Positions 22,319 to 35,100 of a DNA stretch of 64,000 bases are shown piece after piece; position 1 is the stretch's first letter; every line of letters starts with the position of its first letter. The DNA comes from Strix aluco (taxonomy: Eukaryota; Chordata; Aves; Strigiformes; Strigidae). The DNA lies in the NCBI RefSeq assembly GCF_031877795.1, contig NC_133943.1:10099001-10163000 (forward strand). The letters are read 5' to 3'. Under the pieces are notes generated by a model. The model saw nothing but the letters and a program-made list of their open reading frames with translations. It did no database searches and had not been told where the DNA came from. Position numbers and translations under genes: made by a program.

Positions 22319-24618
22319 GGCAGATGGCAGCAGACATGCGGCAGGGCTGCAGGTGGGGGCGGGGGGCACTGGCAACAGCAGGGGGGCAGCAAGGACAGGG
22401 GGGTTTCAGCATCCCGTGCTGAGGTGGGGGGCGGGGTGCAGTGGGGACCCATATCTCCTGATACGGGTCAGGGTGCTGTGGGGTTCGAGAGGATGGGGGG
22501 GTGCAGGGTAAGGGACCCACGTGGCACAGCAGGGATGGGGGGTGTGGGGCCAGGGTTGCTGTGGGGCACAGTGGGGATGGGAACAGCAGCACGGCACTGG
22601 GCTGGTGCAGGGTTGGAGACCCAGATTCCCCCTCTCCAGGCGGGCGGTGCAGGTCAGTGGTGCTGGGTGCCGGTGCAGGGTCACCTTGCCGGTGGCTGGC
22701 GTGCAGCCAGGGCCAGGCGCTGCCGGCCCGCGCCTCGGCTCGGCAGGCTGCCAGCCTGGCCTCTCCCTGCACCACTGGCTCTGACGGCTCTGGCAGTGAG
22801 GACAGATCCTGCCTCCTGCCCCCCCAGCACGCAGCTGGTGCCAGGATGGGTGCAGGCACCCATCCCATTGCAACCAGTGGGTGCTGCAGGATTAAAATCC
22901 CCCAGAGTAACTGGGAAGGAGCTGCTGGCTCTGTGGCAGGGTGCGTGGGCCAGGGAGGAACAGGCAGCGCTGGCTCACCGTGGGAGTGGGCAGGCAGCGC
23001 GGCTGCCGGCGCTGGGGCTGTGCCATGCTGTTCCCGTGGTGCCTGCACCCACCTCCCTGCCCCATCCCTTGCCTGGGGGCCACAGGGATGCTCTGGGCCT
23101 TGGTAGGGGGGACATGGGCATGCAAGGGATCTCCGTCCCTGGGTACTGCCAGCATCCCTGGGGGGACAAGCCCCCACGAGGTGCCCAGTGCCCTCCCTGC
23201 CCACCCTGCTGGTCCCTGGCGAGGGCCCACGCTGAGCTCACCCTCCATCCAGAATCACCATGGCATGTGAGGAGGGGTACCCAGGGTGAGGGGTACCTAC
23301 AGCACACTGTTCCCATGACAACCTCCCCAGAGACAGCAGCCAGTGTGGAAGATGTGGGAGGCGAGGGGCTCATGGACCCCTCCATGCTTGGGCTCCCGCG
23401 CCTGGCAGGACACAGCGGGGTGCAGCAGAGAGGCTGCACCCGTGGGTCTTGCTCCTGACCTCAGGCTCTGCCTGTCCCATCCTGTTCCCTGCCCGCTGTC
23501 CCTGCAGCGCGGGGCAGGCAGGCATGGCAGTGCCTGTGCTGGGCTGCTGCCCTCCAGCAGCTGGTTTGCACGGGGCGGGGGTTGCAGAGGGTTGGCATGG
23601 AGGGGTCTATGCGGAGGGGAAGGAGTTAAGTGCCTGCACGGCTGTCCCCAGTGCCAGAAGCAGAGGAGGGGGAGAGGGGAACAGTATCTCCCGCCCTGCG
23701 CCTCAGGGAACCTGTACCTGAGAAGGGTCCCTTGCTGTCACTTCTCATCTGGGTAGCAACCAGGCTCCTGCAACACGGCTGAGCACTCTCCTTCCCCGCA
23801 GGGACGGGCTGGCACTTCCCGCTCGGCAGAGGCGGTGCGGGGGGGAGCAGCCGGGTGGCATGGGGACAGGGATGGGAATGGGGACAGGGACAGGAGCTGT
23901 GTGGCCACAGACCTGCAGGCATCAGACCTGCAGGCATGGCTGCAGCACGGTGGTGCGGCAGGCTGCAGGCAGTGCCCTGCCGCAGGCAGAGCTGTCCCTG
24001 CCACCCTGCCCTGTGGTCCCCTGGCTACCACCCCTTTAGGGTTTGCTCTGCTGGCCCCATGCCATGGCCTGGGTGGCACCCAGCTGACTGGCATGTGCCC
24101 ACGGGGCCTTGTCCCCCCCAGGGGCTGTGGCCATGCTGTCCTCGAGCCTCCAGCATGGGCACGGCGCAGCCCCTGCCCACAGCCCTGTCCCTTGGTTCCC
24201 CCAACATATGTCACCAGCTCCAAGGGACCAACAGCTGGGAAAAGGGGGGGTCCGTTAGCACCCCCACATCCTCCTGGCGTGGCACAGGGACCAGCCACTC
24301 TCCTGGCTCGGGGAAGAGCAGCTGCCAGCCCCTGGGTCTCTTGGGGCACAGGGCACATGGTGGGCAGTGCCACCGGTCCCTGTCCTTTCCCTCCTGGTCC
24401 TGTCCGCCCTCGTGTCCCCTTGCAAGGTGCTGGTGATGTTGCAGCCCACAGCTACCCCCCTGCCTGCACCCAGCCAGGGGGCTGCCAGGCTCCCTGCCAG
24501 ACTCCCTGCCTGCCCGCCCCAGCGCCACATCTCTGGCTGGGAGGGCTGGTGTTTCCCAGGCGGTCGATGCGCCCATCGATCCCGCACAGCTCCGTCAGCT
24601 GCTCTCCCACCACCCTGC

Positions 24619-24628
24619 TAATTAATTG
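24619..24628. promoter_or_regulatory. Homeodomain-type TAATTAATTG motif
   Basis: A double homeodomain site (TAATTAATTG) stands alone in GC-rich DNA about 4.5 kb upstream of the UNC5A start codon. It fits the series of AT-rich islands around UNC5A. Confidence 0.25.
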
Positions 24629-25609
24629 TCTGCTGCTGCTGCGGGAGCTCCAGGCACTCAGGGTGCCTGGGCTGCCTGCCCCCTGCCCTGCCTGCCCTGC
24701 CTGTGAGCTCACAGGCCTTGCCCCACACATGGCCTGGAGGCCCCATGGGAGCTGGCACCTACCTCGGACCCACTCCTGACCCACCTGCGCCACAGAGAAG
24801 GGGTGTGTGTCAGGCTGGGGAGGGGGCTGGCAGGCCCTGGGCTGGGGTGAGGGGCACAAGGGGCTGAGGGGGGGGTGGGGGGCAGCACACGGCCACTTTC
24901 AGCCCTGCCAGCTGCCCATGTCCAGGACACCCTCCCTCTGCTTGCAGCCGTGCCCACCCCAGCCTGCGCCAGCCCCCAGCCAGGCGTGGGGACAGGGATG
25001 GGGACAGAGACGCTGCCTTTGTGCTGGGCTGTAATGAGATTTCTGCTTGGCTGCCTGGATAGAAAATCCCAGCCAGAGGATGTAAAAAGCCTCTCCAAGC
25101 CGCAGCCTCCTGCCCCTGCCCAGCCCGGGACATATGGAGATGCCCTCGCCCCAGCACCCACAGCGCTGCTGCGGGGGCATCGGCACCAGCTCTGTCTGGG
25201 AGCACCCGCTGCACTGGCTGGCACGGGGTGCCCATGGGATGTGCAGGCCAGGGGCTTCACTACCTATTCACCCCACTCCCCCCATCCCAGCCCCACGCTG
25301 CCACTGGTTCAGCCACCCCACGCCCGGGCTGGGGGTGCCAGGCACACCCGTGAGAACCTGCACGCCACCACTGACACTGCCCGGTGAGGTCCTGGCGCTG
25401 TGGCACCGTGTCCACAGGACCCGTGTGTGCAGGGTGGCACCGTGCTGTGCCCCAGCCCCTCCAGCCGCCCTGGCTTTCCCCCATGACAGCAGCAAATCCA
25501 TCTCCTTAAAAAGCGGGGAGCGGCTCTGCGGGCACTGGGGGCTGTGAGAAGTGGGCTGTGTCAGGACGGGCTTTGCCGTGTGTCTTAATGGAGCCCTTCC
25601 CGCCCCCGG

Positions 25610-25740
25610 CGCCATGCACCGTTAATCTGCTCTTGCAAATGGCTAATTTTGAAAATCCTCTTATCAGAATTCGGTCCTCAACATCCATATTTATTTACTT
25701 TTCATATTCATAATCTTTCTGTTCCTCCTGCAGCTGGAGT
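25610..25740. other. AT-rich island, candidate enhancer upstream of UNC5A
   Basis: About 130 bases of mostly non-repetitive AT-rich sequence with TTGCAAATGGCTAATTTTG-type motifs (octamer-like and homeodomain-like), followed by a pyrimidine stretch. The edges against GC-rich flanks are sharp. Its persistence in a GC-driven region suggests constraint. No coding potential is seen. Confidence 0.4.
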
Positions 25741-25793
25741 TGTTCTCACCGGCTCCGTTTCCGAGCATCCCCGTGCAGGATGAGGCGCAGGAT

Positions 25794-25882
25794 GTCCCAC
25801 GCCGTGCCGTGCTGTCCCATGCCATCCCATGCCATGCTGTCCCATGCCGTGCCATGCTGTGCCATGCTGTGCCATGCTCTGG
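25794..25882. repeat. Short minisatellite with GTCCCATGCC/GTGCCATGCT units
   Basis: About nine degenerate 10-base units (for example GCTGTCCCAT and GCCATGCTGT) in tandem. Translation on the minus strand gives a repetitive Trp/His/Gly run, which is not a real protein. Confidence 0.75.
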
Positions 25883-26024
25883 CACATGTCCCTCACATGG
25901 CACACGTGTTCCTCACACCCTCAGCTCTGCTGTCAGCAGCAGCAGTGCACCCTCCTGGCCCCAGCACCCCGCACAGCCCAGTCCCTGTCTGGCGCCGGGG
26001 GCCTGGCCACATCCTGCTGGTGGG

Positions 26025-26220
26025 GCTGGGCATTATGCATTGTTTATTCGTCAGCACCTTCCCCCTTTGTAACTCAATTAAGCAGACGGCGGTTTTGCTA
26101 ATACAATGGTGTTTAATATTCAACTTCCTTAAATACCACAAATGGATGGGGAGGCAGCGAGCGGGCGATCCATTATACATGAGCTCAAATACCGATTTTA
26201 ATATTTGATGGGAGTTTAGA
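26025..26220. other. AT-rich island with SOX/POU-type motifs, candidate enhancer
   Basis: About 195 bases with ATGCAT overlapping CATTGTT (26035-26044), CAATTAAG, a SOX-type ACAATGG (26103-26109), and TTTAATATT repeats. It is non-repetitive and sharply bounded by GC-rich DNA. The adjacent POU-like and SOX-like sites are typical of neural enhancers; the target would most simply be UNC5A. This is inference from motif content. Confidence 0.45.
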
Positions 26221-26554
26221 AAATCTCGGGGCTGGCCTCGCCTGCGGCTGCCGGGGCCAGGCAAGAGGTCGGGCACAGCGTGGGCAAGGGGATCTACCGG
26301 GCCTGGCGGCGGGTGGGAGCTGCCTCGCCTCAGCTGGCCCGGCCAGACACGGCACCCGGGGCATGTGGTGAGGGAGGAGTGGTGCCAGGGTGGTGACATC
26401 CCCAGGGAGGTGGCAGCCACAGCCCGCAGAGCCTGGTACCACCGCTCACCGGGTGACGCCCTCCCTCCTCCTCCACTCCAATCCAGTTTCTTTCAGGAGA
26501 AAGCCCTGGCACAATGGCGGTAGCATGCGGCTGAGCCATGACCACGGCGTGCTG

Positions 26555-26630
26555 GAGAAGAGAATTAATTTTTAATTCCATCTTAATTACTCTGAGTAAT
26601 AATCCATTTACAGCACCCGGTGGGGCCGTG
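26555..26630. other. AT-rich island with TTAATT repeats
   Basis: A block containing AATTAATTTTTAATTCC and TTAATTACTCTGAGTAATAA, with several homeodomain cores, including an imperfect palindrome around ACTCTGAGT. The flanks are GC-rich. Candidate regulatory element. Confidence 0.35.
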
Positions 26631-26934
26631 CTTCTGACATCCCCCTGGGGCTGCAGTGGTCATGGGACGCCCAGACACTGAGCACTCTGTGCTGGGGGCA
26701 CAGCCCGGCCGAGCACCATGCTCCCCTCCTCAAAGGCCCCGAGTTCCGTGGCTCCCCATGTGCTGCGGCCCCTCACGCCATCCCAGTGGGTGGTCAGGGG
26801 GGTCCCGGGTCCCCCCCTGGGCATGAGCCAGGCTGGCACAGCCCCTTGGCAGCAGGGCTCAGGGCTCCGGCAGCTGTGGAACAGGATCCATCTCATCCGT
26901 CCCCTTGGCTCCTCCTCGGCAAGAGGGAGAGCAA

Positions 26935-26995
26935 GCGGAATTGAAAGTGATCTTCCCAATCTGTATTAATTAGTGTCTATTAATTCGTCAGTGCG
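26935..26995. other. AT-rich island with duplicated TATTAATT motif
   Basis: The motif TATTAATTAGTG is followed within 15 bases by TATTAATTCGTC, a short direct repeat of a homeodomain-type site. It belongs to the same series of AT-rich islands upstream of UNC5A. Confidence 0.35.
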
Positions 26996-27559
26996 CCCTG
27001 CCGCTTCCCCACTGACGGCCTGGCCATGCCGGCCTGCGGCACAGGGGGGACATGCAGGGTGACGCCGCGCGGCCTCGGTACCCATGTGGCACCGTGTGGC
27101 ATGAGCACGTGGTGAGGGAACCGGGTGAAGCCACGGCAGGACCGGGCACCACCGGCACCTCCGGGCAGGCGCCGGGGCAGGGAGGATGCGGTGGGCGCCT
27201 GGGCGGTGGGAGTGTTGTTGCTGGCACCGCCGGCACAGTGCCAGGAGCGGAGCTGGAAGCCATCCCGGGAGAACGGCGCAAGGAGCAGATGGGGTTGGCA
27301 CCGCACCGGGGGCCCCGAGCCCCCTCCCCGCCGCGCTGCCCCGGGGCGGCACCATGCTGGGTGCCCTGCGCTGGTGCCATCCATGCTGGGTACCCCCGCC
27401 TCGCCCTGCCCCACCGCCTGGCTGAGGGGTCCGGCCACCGCGGGAGCCCAGGCTGGGGGTCCCGGCGCTGCGGAGAAGCTGGTCCTGGTTCCCATGGCAG
27501 CCCCCCGGGAGCTCACGTGCGGCGCGGTGACTTCAGCAGGAGCAGATGGAGCCGCGAGG

Positions 27560-27610
27560 AGTAAAAACATCCTGTTTCCATGCAAATGCCATCAGTAATA
27601 ATGAGCCAGC
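27560..27610. promoter_or_regulatory. AT-rich block with a perfect octamer (ATGCAAAT)
   Basis: A perfect POU octamer lies at 27580-27587, followed by CAGTAATAATGAG. It sits 1.5 kb upstream of the UNC5A start codon in GC-rich DNA, so it could act as a proximal enhancer. Confidence 0.35.
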
Positions 27611-28019
27611 CTGAAGGAGGGTGGGTATCGCCGCGCCAGAGCTCTGCCCACGGCGGGGCTGGGGGTCTCCTCTGCCGCCTGGCCCCCACCAGTGCCCGTG
27701 AGGGATGTGCGGGAGCCCAGGGCACTGCCTGGGGCAGCACGGGGGGACGGGAGCGGGCGCCCATGGGTGCCACCCCGCGAGGACTGCCGTGCCCGCACAC
27801 AGGGCCGGTGCACGACCGTATTGGCATGGGAGGACCCTGGCAAGGGGCGTGATGGTGGCAGAGGGCTCTGGCCTTGCCCTGGAGCGGTGCTGGCCGTGGC
27901 GTCGGCTCTGCCTGGCACCGCCAGCGCTGTGCCGGGGCGGATGGAGGCCACGGCACAGCCGGTGCCACCCGGGAGAGCCGCTCTGGCCTCACACCTGCTT
28001 CAGCTCTTGAAGGCGTCAG

Positions 28020-28070
28020 AGCAGTTGTTAATTGTTCCTGGAGCTGCTAATGAAATTATCGCTGCATGGC
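28020..28070. other. AT-rich block with TTGTTAATTG and TAATGAAATTA
   Basis: A 50-base island with SOX-like and homeodomain-like cores, about 1 kb upstream of the UNC5A start codon. Candidate regulatory element by composition and motif content only. Confidence 0.3.
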
Positions 28071-28425
28071 ACTGGGAGCCGCTGCCCGGCCCTGCCCCTG
28101 CCTGGCCCCTGCTGCTGGGGATGGGGCTGTTTGGCACCTCTGGCGCGGGCTCTGGATCCCGCGGGGTTTGGGGAGCACCTCAGGCACCCCAATGCAGCCT
28201 CACCCCTCTTCGCTCCTCGCCCCTTGCCCACACTGCAGTCTGCCCACCGGTGACGGCAGTGCTGCTTGCCGGGCACCTTGGCTGGGTGCAGGGACAGCAA
28301 CGGGGAGGGCAGGGGCCGCATCCTGCAGCCCGGGCAGAGCCAAATCCCCTGGGATGAGGGGGGGGTTACCTGGGGGCCAGACCCCCACGTCTGGCAGTGA
28401 GGTGAGGCCCCACGGGTGGCACACG

Positions 28426-28460
28426 TTCCCGCCAAGATGGTGGCCCCGCTTCCGTGACAT
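28426..28460. promoter_or_regulatory. E2F / YY1 / ETS-CRE motif cluster, likely core promoter
   Basis: Three classical CpG-promoter motifs sit side by side: TTCCCGCCAA (E2F-type, 28426-28435), CAAGATGGTGG (YY1-type, 28433-28443) and CTTCCGTGACAT (ETS/CREB-type, 28449-28460). Such clusters lie within tens of bases of start sites. It may be an upstream UNC5A promoter or a divergent non-coding transcript promoter. No exon could be assigned to it. Confidence 0.45.
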
Positions 28461-28479
28461 TTCCCAGCCTGAGACACTG

Positions 28480-29081
28480 CGCTCACCCGCCGGAGCCGCG
28501 GTGGCCGGATGGTGCGGGGCTGGGTGCGGGCAGGACCCTCTTCTCCTGGGGTTGGGGAGGGGTGTGGGGTCTGTGTGTGTGTGTGTGTGTGTCCCACCCG
28601 TGGGGTGCCCGGCTGGGCTGGGGGACCCCTGGGCATCACCTGCCCTGGGTCGGGGCAGAGCCGGGTGCGCCGGGGGGTGTCCCGGGGCGGGGGGAGCTGC
28701 TGCGCTCGGGGCAGGGTGCGGACCCCCAGCGCCGTCCCGGGGCGGGGCGCGGGGGTTGGGGGTGTTGGGGGGGGATGCAGAGGGGAGATGCAGCCGCGGG
28801 GGAGGGGTGCGGTGCGGGGCGGGGGGGCGGCGGCGGGGGCGCGCCCAGCTGTTGCGCCGTCCCTTCCGCGGGCGGGTCCGCGCTCAGCGCCCGCATTGGC
28901 GGCGGCCGGGCGGAGCGGAGCGGCGCGGCGGCGGCGGGGCGGCGGCAGCAGCAGCGGCGGGGCCGGGCCGGTGGCGGTGGCGGGGCCGGTGGCGCCATGG
29001 CCCGCTGAGGGCGCCGCGGAGCGCGGCCCGCCCTGCTCCCTCGCCCCGCGCCGCGCCGCGCAGCGCTCCGCGGGGCGCGCC
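28480..29081 (+). promoter_or_regulatory. UNC5A: UNC5A CpG island and 5' UTR
   Basis: A dense CpG island runs through the first exon and beyond (to about 29500). It has no TATA box. A (TG)10 microsatellite lies at 28572-28592. The UNC5A start codon at 29082 sits in a GCGCCATGG context close to the Kozak optimum. Confidence 0.6.
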
Positions 29082-29112
29082 ATGGGTGCGCGGCCGCGCC
29101 GCCGCCGGGCCC

Positions 29113-29147
<35 letters not shown>

Positions 29148-32100
29148 GCCGCGCCGGGGCCGCTCGGTGCCCTGCTCGCCGCTGCCCTCCTGGCCGCCGC
29201 CGGTGAGTCACCGCGGGCACCGGGCGGGGGCGGGGGCGGGGGGGGGGAAGTCGGGGACCCGGCACCGGGCGCTGGGCAAGGTCACCCGGGGAGCGGCGGC
29301 GGGCGTCCTGCGGGGAACCGGGTGCCCTCCCGGGGACGAGGCGGGGGGGGGGGGAGCGGGGGCCGTTCCCTGTGCGGGGTGCCCGACCGGCCGTGGGGTA
29401 CCGGGGGGGTCCGCGGGGTGCCCTCCCGGGAAGGGGGCGTGCCCCCTGCCCCACGACAGGCACTGCCGCCCCCCCGCGCCATGCCCACGCGTGGCCGCAC
29501 ACGCGTGTCCAGCCGGCTCTACCCCGGACACTGCCCGCACCGCGAAGGGGGGGGGGGGGGCGGGGGCGGGGGCTGGCGCTCGCCGCCTCGCCGGCACGGC
29601 TCCGCTCTCCCGGGACTCTGCCAGCCCCGGGCACGGGTGTCCACACCGGACCTGCCCCACGCGTGGGGTCCCTGCCCCACGCACGGCGTCTCTGCCTCAC
29701 GCACAGCATCCCTGCCGTCCCCATCACCTGGCCGGGACGGGGGGGACCGCGGGGACGGGATAGCCTGGAGGGGTGCTGTCACGCCGCGTGGGTGGCCGTG
29801 GCGTGGGGGGGTATGCGGGACTGCATCGGTGTTGCTGCAGACGCGGCCGGTCCGGAGCCCGGTTGTCCCCGGCTTTGCCCGCCCCCCCGGGCAGGACCCG
29901 GCGGGTGGGGGTGCGGGCTGGCCCCGACCCCCGGGGCTGAGCGGCACCGGCTGCCGGGCCGGGTCAGCGGGCCGGGGGGTGCGGTGAGTGCCCGGGGCTG
30001 GCGGCTGCTGGCAGGTGTCACAGCAGCCTGGAAGTGGCGGCTGCAGACAAAGGACCGGGCTGGGGGCGGGGAGCTGCGCGGGGCTGGACGTGCGCTCTGC
30101 GGGGGGTCGGGGGGGGACGACGGGACGGGGGACCCCCTCTGCGCCCGGGTGTCCCGGCCCACCGACCCTCCTGCCGCCACTGGAGACGTCCCCTAGCCTG
30201 GCCTCGGTGTGCCGGGCGGGCACCCAAGGGGGGGCTGCAGCCCCCATCCTTCCCGACCGGGCACCCCAGGGACCCCGCGCCCAGCGCTCCCAGCACGGCC
30301 CCGTCTGCAGGAGGGGGGCACCGCAGAGCCGGAGTGGTGGGTGGGCACCCCTTGGGTGCAGGGAACCCCATATGGAGGGTGCTGTGGGTACCGGCCCCCA
30401 GCTGGGCAGGGAGCACTGCTGTCCCCATGGCACCCGTGGGGCCGTGGTGATGGATGGAGGTGGGGGGCAGCGGCACAGGGGGTGCATCAAACCACCCCAC
30501 GCGGTGGGAGGTGTGGGGGATCCGGCAGTGCCAGCACCAGCTCGGGGCGGCGCGGTGTGGGAGCTCGTCCCCACCGCTCGCTTGGCAGGCAGCTCACAGC
30601 CGGCCGCGGCGCGACTGAGCCCAGCCACCTGCGCGGCCGCCGCTTGGCACAGACGTGTCAGCGCTGGGCCTCTGCTCCCACCTGGCACGGCACGGCACAG
30701 CACGGAACAGCACGGCATGGCACGGCACAGCAGGGCACCCCTTCCGCACGGACACCGAGGCACAGGTTGGGGACAGGGGAACCCGGGTGGCCAGGCGAAG
30801 GGCCCCTGCCCACAGCCGTGGAGCAGCAGCCCCGGTGCGGGTGCCCGCTCTGCGGTGCCCACGGGAGAAGGGCGAGAGCAGCAGCGAGGGCTGGGGCTCA
30901 CCCGCGGGCAGCAGCGGGGGCTGCCCCACTCGAGTGCTGTGCTGGCGGGTGGGCAAGGGCAGAGGGGCAGGTCCTTCCCCAGAGCTACCCCTGGCCCAGC
31001 GCTGCCATGGGCCCTTCCCCTTCCCTGCAGCATCTGTGGCAGCCGGTGCCAGGCCCTAGTGCGGCTCCTGCACCCCAGTGAGTGTGACCCACACCAGCTC
31101 CTGCCCCAGCTCCTCTGACCAGGGCCACAGGCCCTGCTCTCACCGTGCATGAGCTACACGGTGCTGACGGCTTCACTGGGATGCTGGTGACGCTCAGGCT
31201 CTGGCAGGCAGCCCCCTGACCGCTGCACCCCACAACCTGGCACCCCAGGTTGCTGCATCCCATCGGTGCCCCACAGCCAGCGCCTGGCTGGGCAGCGGTG
31301 CCTCCGTGGTGCAGGCAGGACGGCGGGCAGGGCTGGCGTGCGCCGGCGGCCGGGAGGCTGCCGTGCCGGCTGTCAGCGCGAGCGTGCGGCAGACGCAGCC
31401 CGCCCAGGGCTGTTTGTTCTGGCTCGGTGCCACGTGGGGTTGGCACTACATCAAACCGTGCAGAGCCTGGCAGGTGCTTGCAGGAGGGGACCGGGGTGCT
31501 GGCAGTGCCACCAGGGGCTGGGCACCCCCGGAGTTACCTCGGGCACCTCACAGCTGTGGGTATGGGTGAGCGCCTGTCCCACCTGGGTGGCCATCAGTGC
31601 CCAGGACCACCCCGGACACAACCGAGGGCTGATGGCACGGGGACTGTGCACTGTGAATGCCCCACCGTGCCCTATCCTGCACCCAGGGGTGCACCCTCAG
31701 TCCCAGCACCCCTCCGGCTGTCGGCACGTCGCTGAGTCCATGCGTCAGGCTGGGGTGGGCTGGCTCCAGACTGGGCATGCTGGGACTTCACACAGTCAGG
31801 CCTGGTTGCCCAGTACCCCTTGGCCCTGCTGCCTGTCCGCTCTTTGGGTGCTGCTCCCCTGTGGGTGTCAGGCAGATAACAGCTCACCCTGGGCCCCCCC
31901 CCACCCCCAGGCCCTGCTGTGCCCGGGGCTCCTGCCCGAAGGATGAGGGTCTTGGGTCCCAGCCCCCTGCACCAGCCCTTGCTGCCGCAGGGCTGTGGAG
32001 TGCCGGGGCTGCTGTCACCACCGTGTGCCACCCATGGGTGGGAGGGGAAGAGGCCGAGGGGCTGGACCCTGCCACCTGGAACCGTTGTCTGGGCAGAGGG

Positions 32101-35100
32101 TCCTTCCCAGCCCCCCACCCATCTCCCCTCCCCACTCCGTCAGGGACGCAGGGCTGAGGGTGACCTTGACACTCCTCCCGGCGGGGCCAGGACTCGACAG
32201 GAGCGTTTGCTCTTCACTGTCAGTTAAAGGAGAGCCAGGAAAGCCACTCGGCTTCCTGGGCTCTGGACCCCAGCGACAGCCCCAGCATGTGGGGCTGGAC
32301 CAGTCCTGTTCCCCCACCACCATCCCAGTGCCAGGCTGGGCAGGGGGAGCCCCTGTCCCCCACCTAGCCGGGGTCAGGTTGAGACCCTCTCCCCAGGCAG
32401 TGGGGTTGCTGCTGACTGGGGCTGGCATGTCTTGCCATGGGATCCTGCGGGCAGGCTGGGTCAGGGGGAGCTGTGGGGCTCAGTGGGCACCTGGGGCTGG
32501 TGGGGAACAGGGTTCTGTGTGTGCCATGGGGTTGAGAGGGACCCAGCTCCATGGGTGCTTGGGGAAGGGTGCCCAGCACTGGGTGCCAGGGTCAGTAGCA
32601 GGCAGGCAGAGGTGGTCCCTGGGGAGGGGCTGCCACCCCCGGCACCGTTGTCCCCAGACCCCGGGCACAGGGCAGCGTGGGCCAGGCTTGGGCATGGCTG
32701 GGGCCGTGCAGCCCCCTTGGCGGGCACTGGGGTGGGACAAGGGTGCAGCTGGCGGGAGTCCTGCCCACCCTGGCACATGCTAATTGCATGTAATGGGGAG
32801 AGCGTTATCAGCTCAAATCCGTAATTAGGCAGCTCCATTGTCATGCAAACCCGCCTGACTAATTCATTCATAACAAGCGCTCGCTTAATCAGCGCCCAGA
32901 CGCTGCCACGCGCTCGCAGGGAGACCGGCACCCTCCGGCCCCCGCCACCCCCACCCAGTCTCTCCCGTGGCTGTGGGGTTGGCACACGTGGGGCACGCGC
33001 CTGGGGGTCCTGGACAGAGGCCAGATGTGGGGACACACTGAGAAATTGGGGACACGGTCCTGGGGCAAACGGGGGTACCCCTGGGGGGCACTGTGCCCGT
33101 TGGAGCACTGGGGACGCGTTGGTCAGCACTCTGTGCCCATTGTCACATCGTCCTCGGTGCTCACCACGTGCCAGACTGGCCGGGAGCCGGGTCGTGCTGC
33201 CCACGTTGGCATCCGACCCTGCTGGCTCCCTGCCCGGCCAGGGCTGGCACCGGCACCTGCCTGGCGTCACCGTGGGGGCTGTGTGGGGTGGGAAGGTGGG
33301 TGCAGGGGGAGTGTTTGACGATGCCCAGATGCTCCAGGTGAGCGATGGGGCAGCCACGGGCAGCCGGGCAGTGCTGGGTGATGCCACGGCCCCTGGCTGG
33401 AGGTTTCCCGGGAGCAGCACCGGCTCATCACGGCGCAGAGCCAGCCTCTCCCGGCAGGATGGTGCCCGGCTCAAAGCCTCAGACAAGCTTTTTGATGGTG
33501 GCAAGTCGTGCCAGCTCCCCTCCTCTGCGCCGTGCAGAGAGCAAAGTGCTGGCAGCAGGGACCCCTGTGTGCAGGACAGTGGGCAGGGCTGGCACCCCCA
33601 GACTCCCCTGGGCACAGCCGGGCATCCTCTGCCCTCCACCTGACGCCCATCCTTCCCTTGTTTAGGTGGGCGCAATCAGCAGCAATTATTGCTTTAATTA
33701 CCTGCTGCTGGGGCGCAGGCCGAGCGCCGGCGAAGTGCAAGGAAATCTTTCATGTTAATGGCGTGCCAGGCCTGGCGCGGGCGCGATGGATGGGACGCCA
33801 GCTGGGATTGAAACTGCCGGCTGCAAAGCCCGCGGGGATTTGGGGAGGTCCCCGGAGGGGGGCACAGCGGTGGAGGCAGGTGCTGGCGTGGAGGTCCCCA
33901 CGCTGCCACAGGGACCCCCAGGGCATCAGGCATCAGGCAGGGGTGCGTGCAGGGGATGGGGGCAGAGGGAGGCTGGGGCAGGGCTGTTGAGGGTGGCTTC
34001 ATGCCCTCCGGGGATGGCCGGTGTGTGGGTCCCAGCTGGGCAGCAGTGTTCGGGGCAGACCCGTGCCATCGCAGTGTTCTCCCAGTGCAGGCAGCTGCCT
34101 GCTCCCTCCCGGGGGCAGCTGTGCCAGGCGGGCGCACACCGGCCTGTCGGTGCCGGGGCTGCCGCAGCCGCCGGCGGGCAGCCTCTCCTCGCCAAGAACA
34201 CGCTGACCTTCCCGGCGTCTCCCGCAGCAGGCACCGAGGCGCTCGGCGTGCTGCTCTCAGCACCGCCGGGGAGCGTGGCACCAGCACTGGGGCAGGAGCA
34301 GCCCCTTGAGGACCAGGCTGGGGGGGCACCCGCTGGCGCCTGGTGGGTCCTGGCAGTGTCCCCCCGCCAACACTGTGCAAAGCAGCCTCTTGCAGCCTCT
34401 CCCTGCCCAGTAACACCAGTACACATGGTGTTTCTGATGCTGGGGGGCCCAGGCGCTACGGTGAGGGGCTGTGTGGCCACCCAGGGTGGCAGCGGCTGTG
34501 GGGCGCAGGGAGAAGGGGGGCTCTGTGCGTGGGGAGGGGGCCAGGAGCGGCTGGGGGTCCCGCAGTGCTGGGCTGAAGGCGGGTACGTGCTCAGAGCCCG
34601 CAGCGGGGTGCCCCCATCCCCTCTGTACCCCAAAGTGGGTGTCGCAGCCCTGCCCCCCAGCACCCTGCCCCTCCGCCAGGCCTGCCGGCACGCTCGTTAG
34701 CCCACGTGGGCGGGGGATAATTGATAATAAAGCCCTGCCTAATGCACTGGCTTTACCGGCTGTGATTTATCGGCGCTGTAGCAAACCGCGCTCCCAATTA
34801 CCCCTTTGGCTGCCGAGAGAGCAGCCGGCCGGGGCTGTGCCCCCTGCCACGGCGGGGGCTGTCCCCGGGGCGAGTGGGACCCAGCGCCCCACTGTCCCCC
34901 CCAGTCCCTGTCCCCCATCCCCTCTGAAGTTCCCCGGTTCCCTTTGCCAAGGTGACATAAGCATCTCGCCTGTTTCCATGGCAACGCAGCGGCAGGTGAG
35001 CGACGAGGCCGACCGACGCGGTGCGGGAGCCGGCACAGCGTCGCGTGGGGGGCCGCTGCCCACGGGGCGCCCACGCTACGCCCGTGCCTACGGGCTGGGG

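Noticed and set aside
25794-25882. Repetitive Trp/His/Gly open frames on the minus strand
   Set aside because: They are translations of a 10-base minisatellite.
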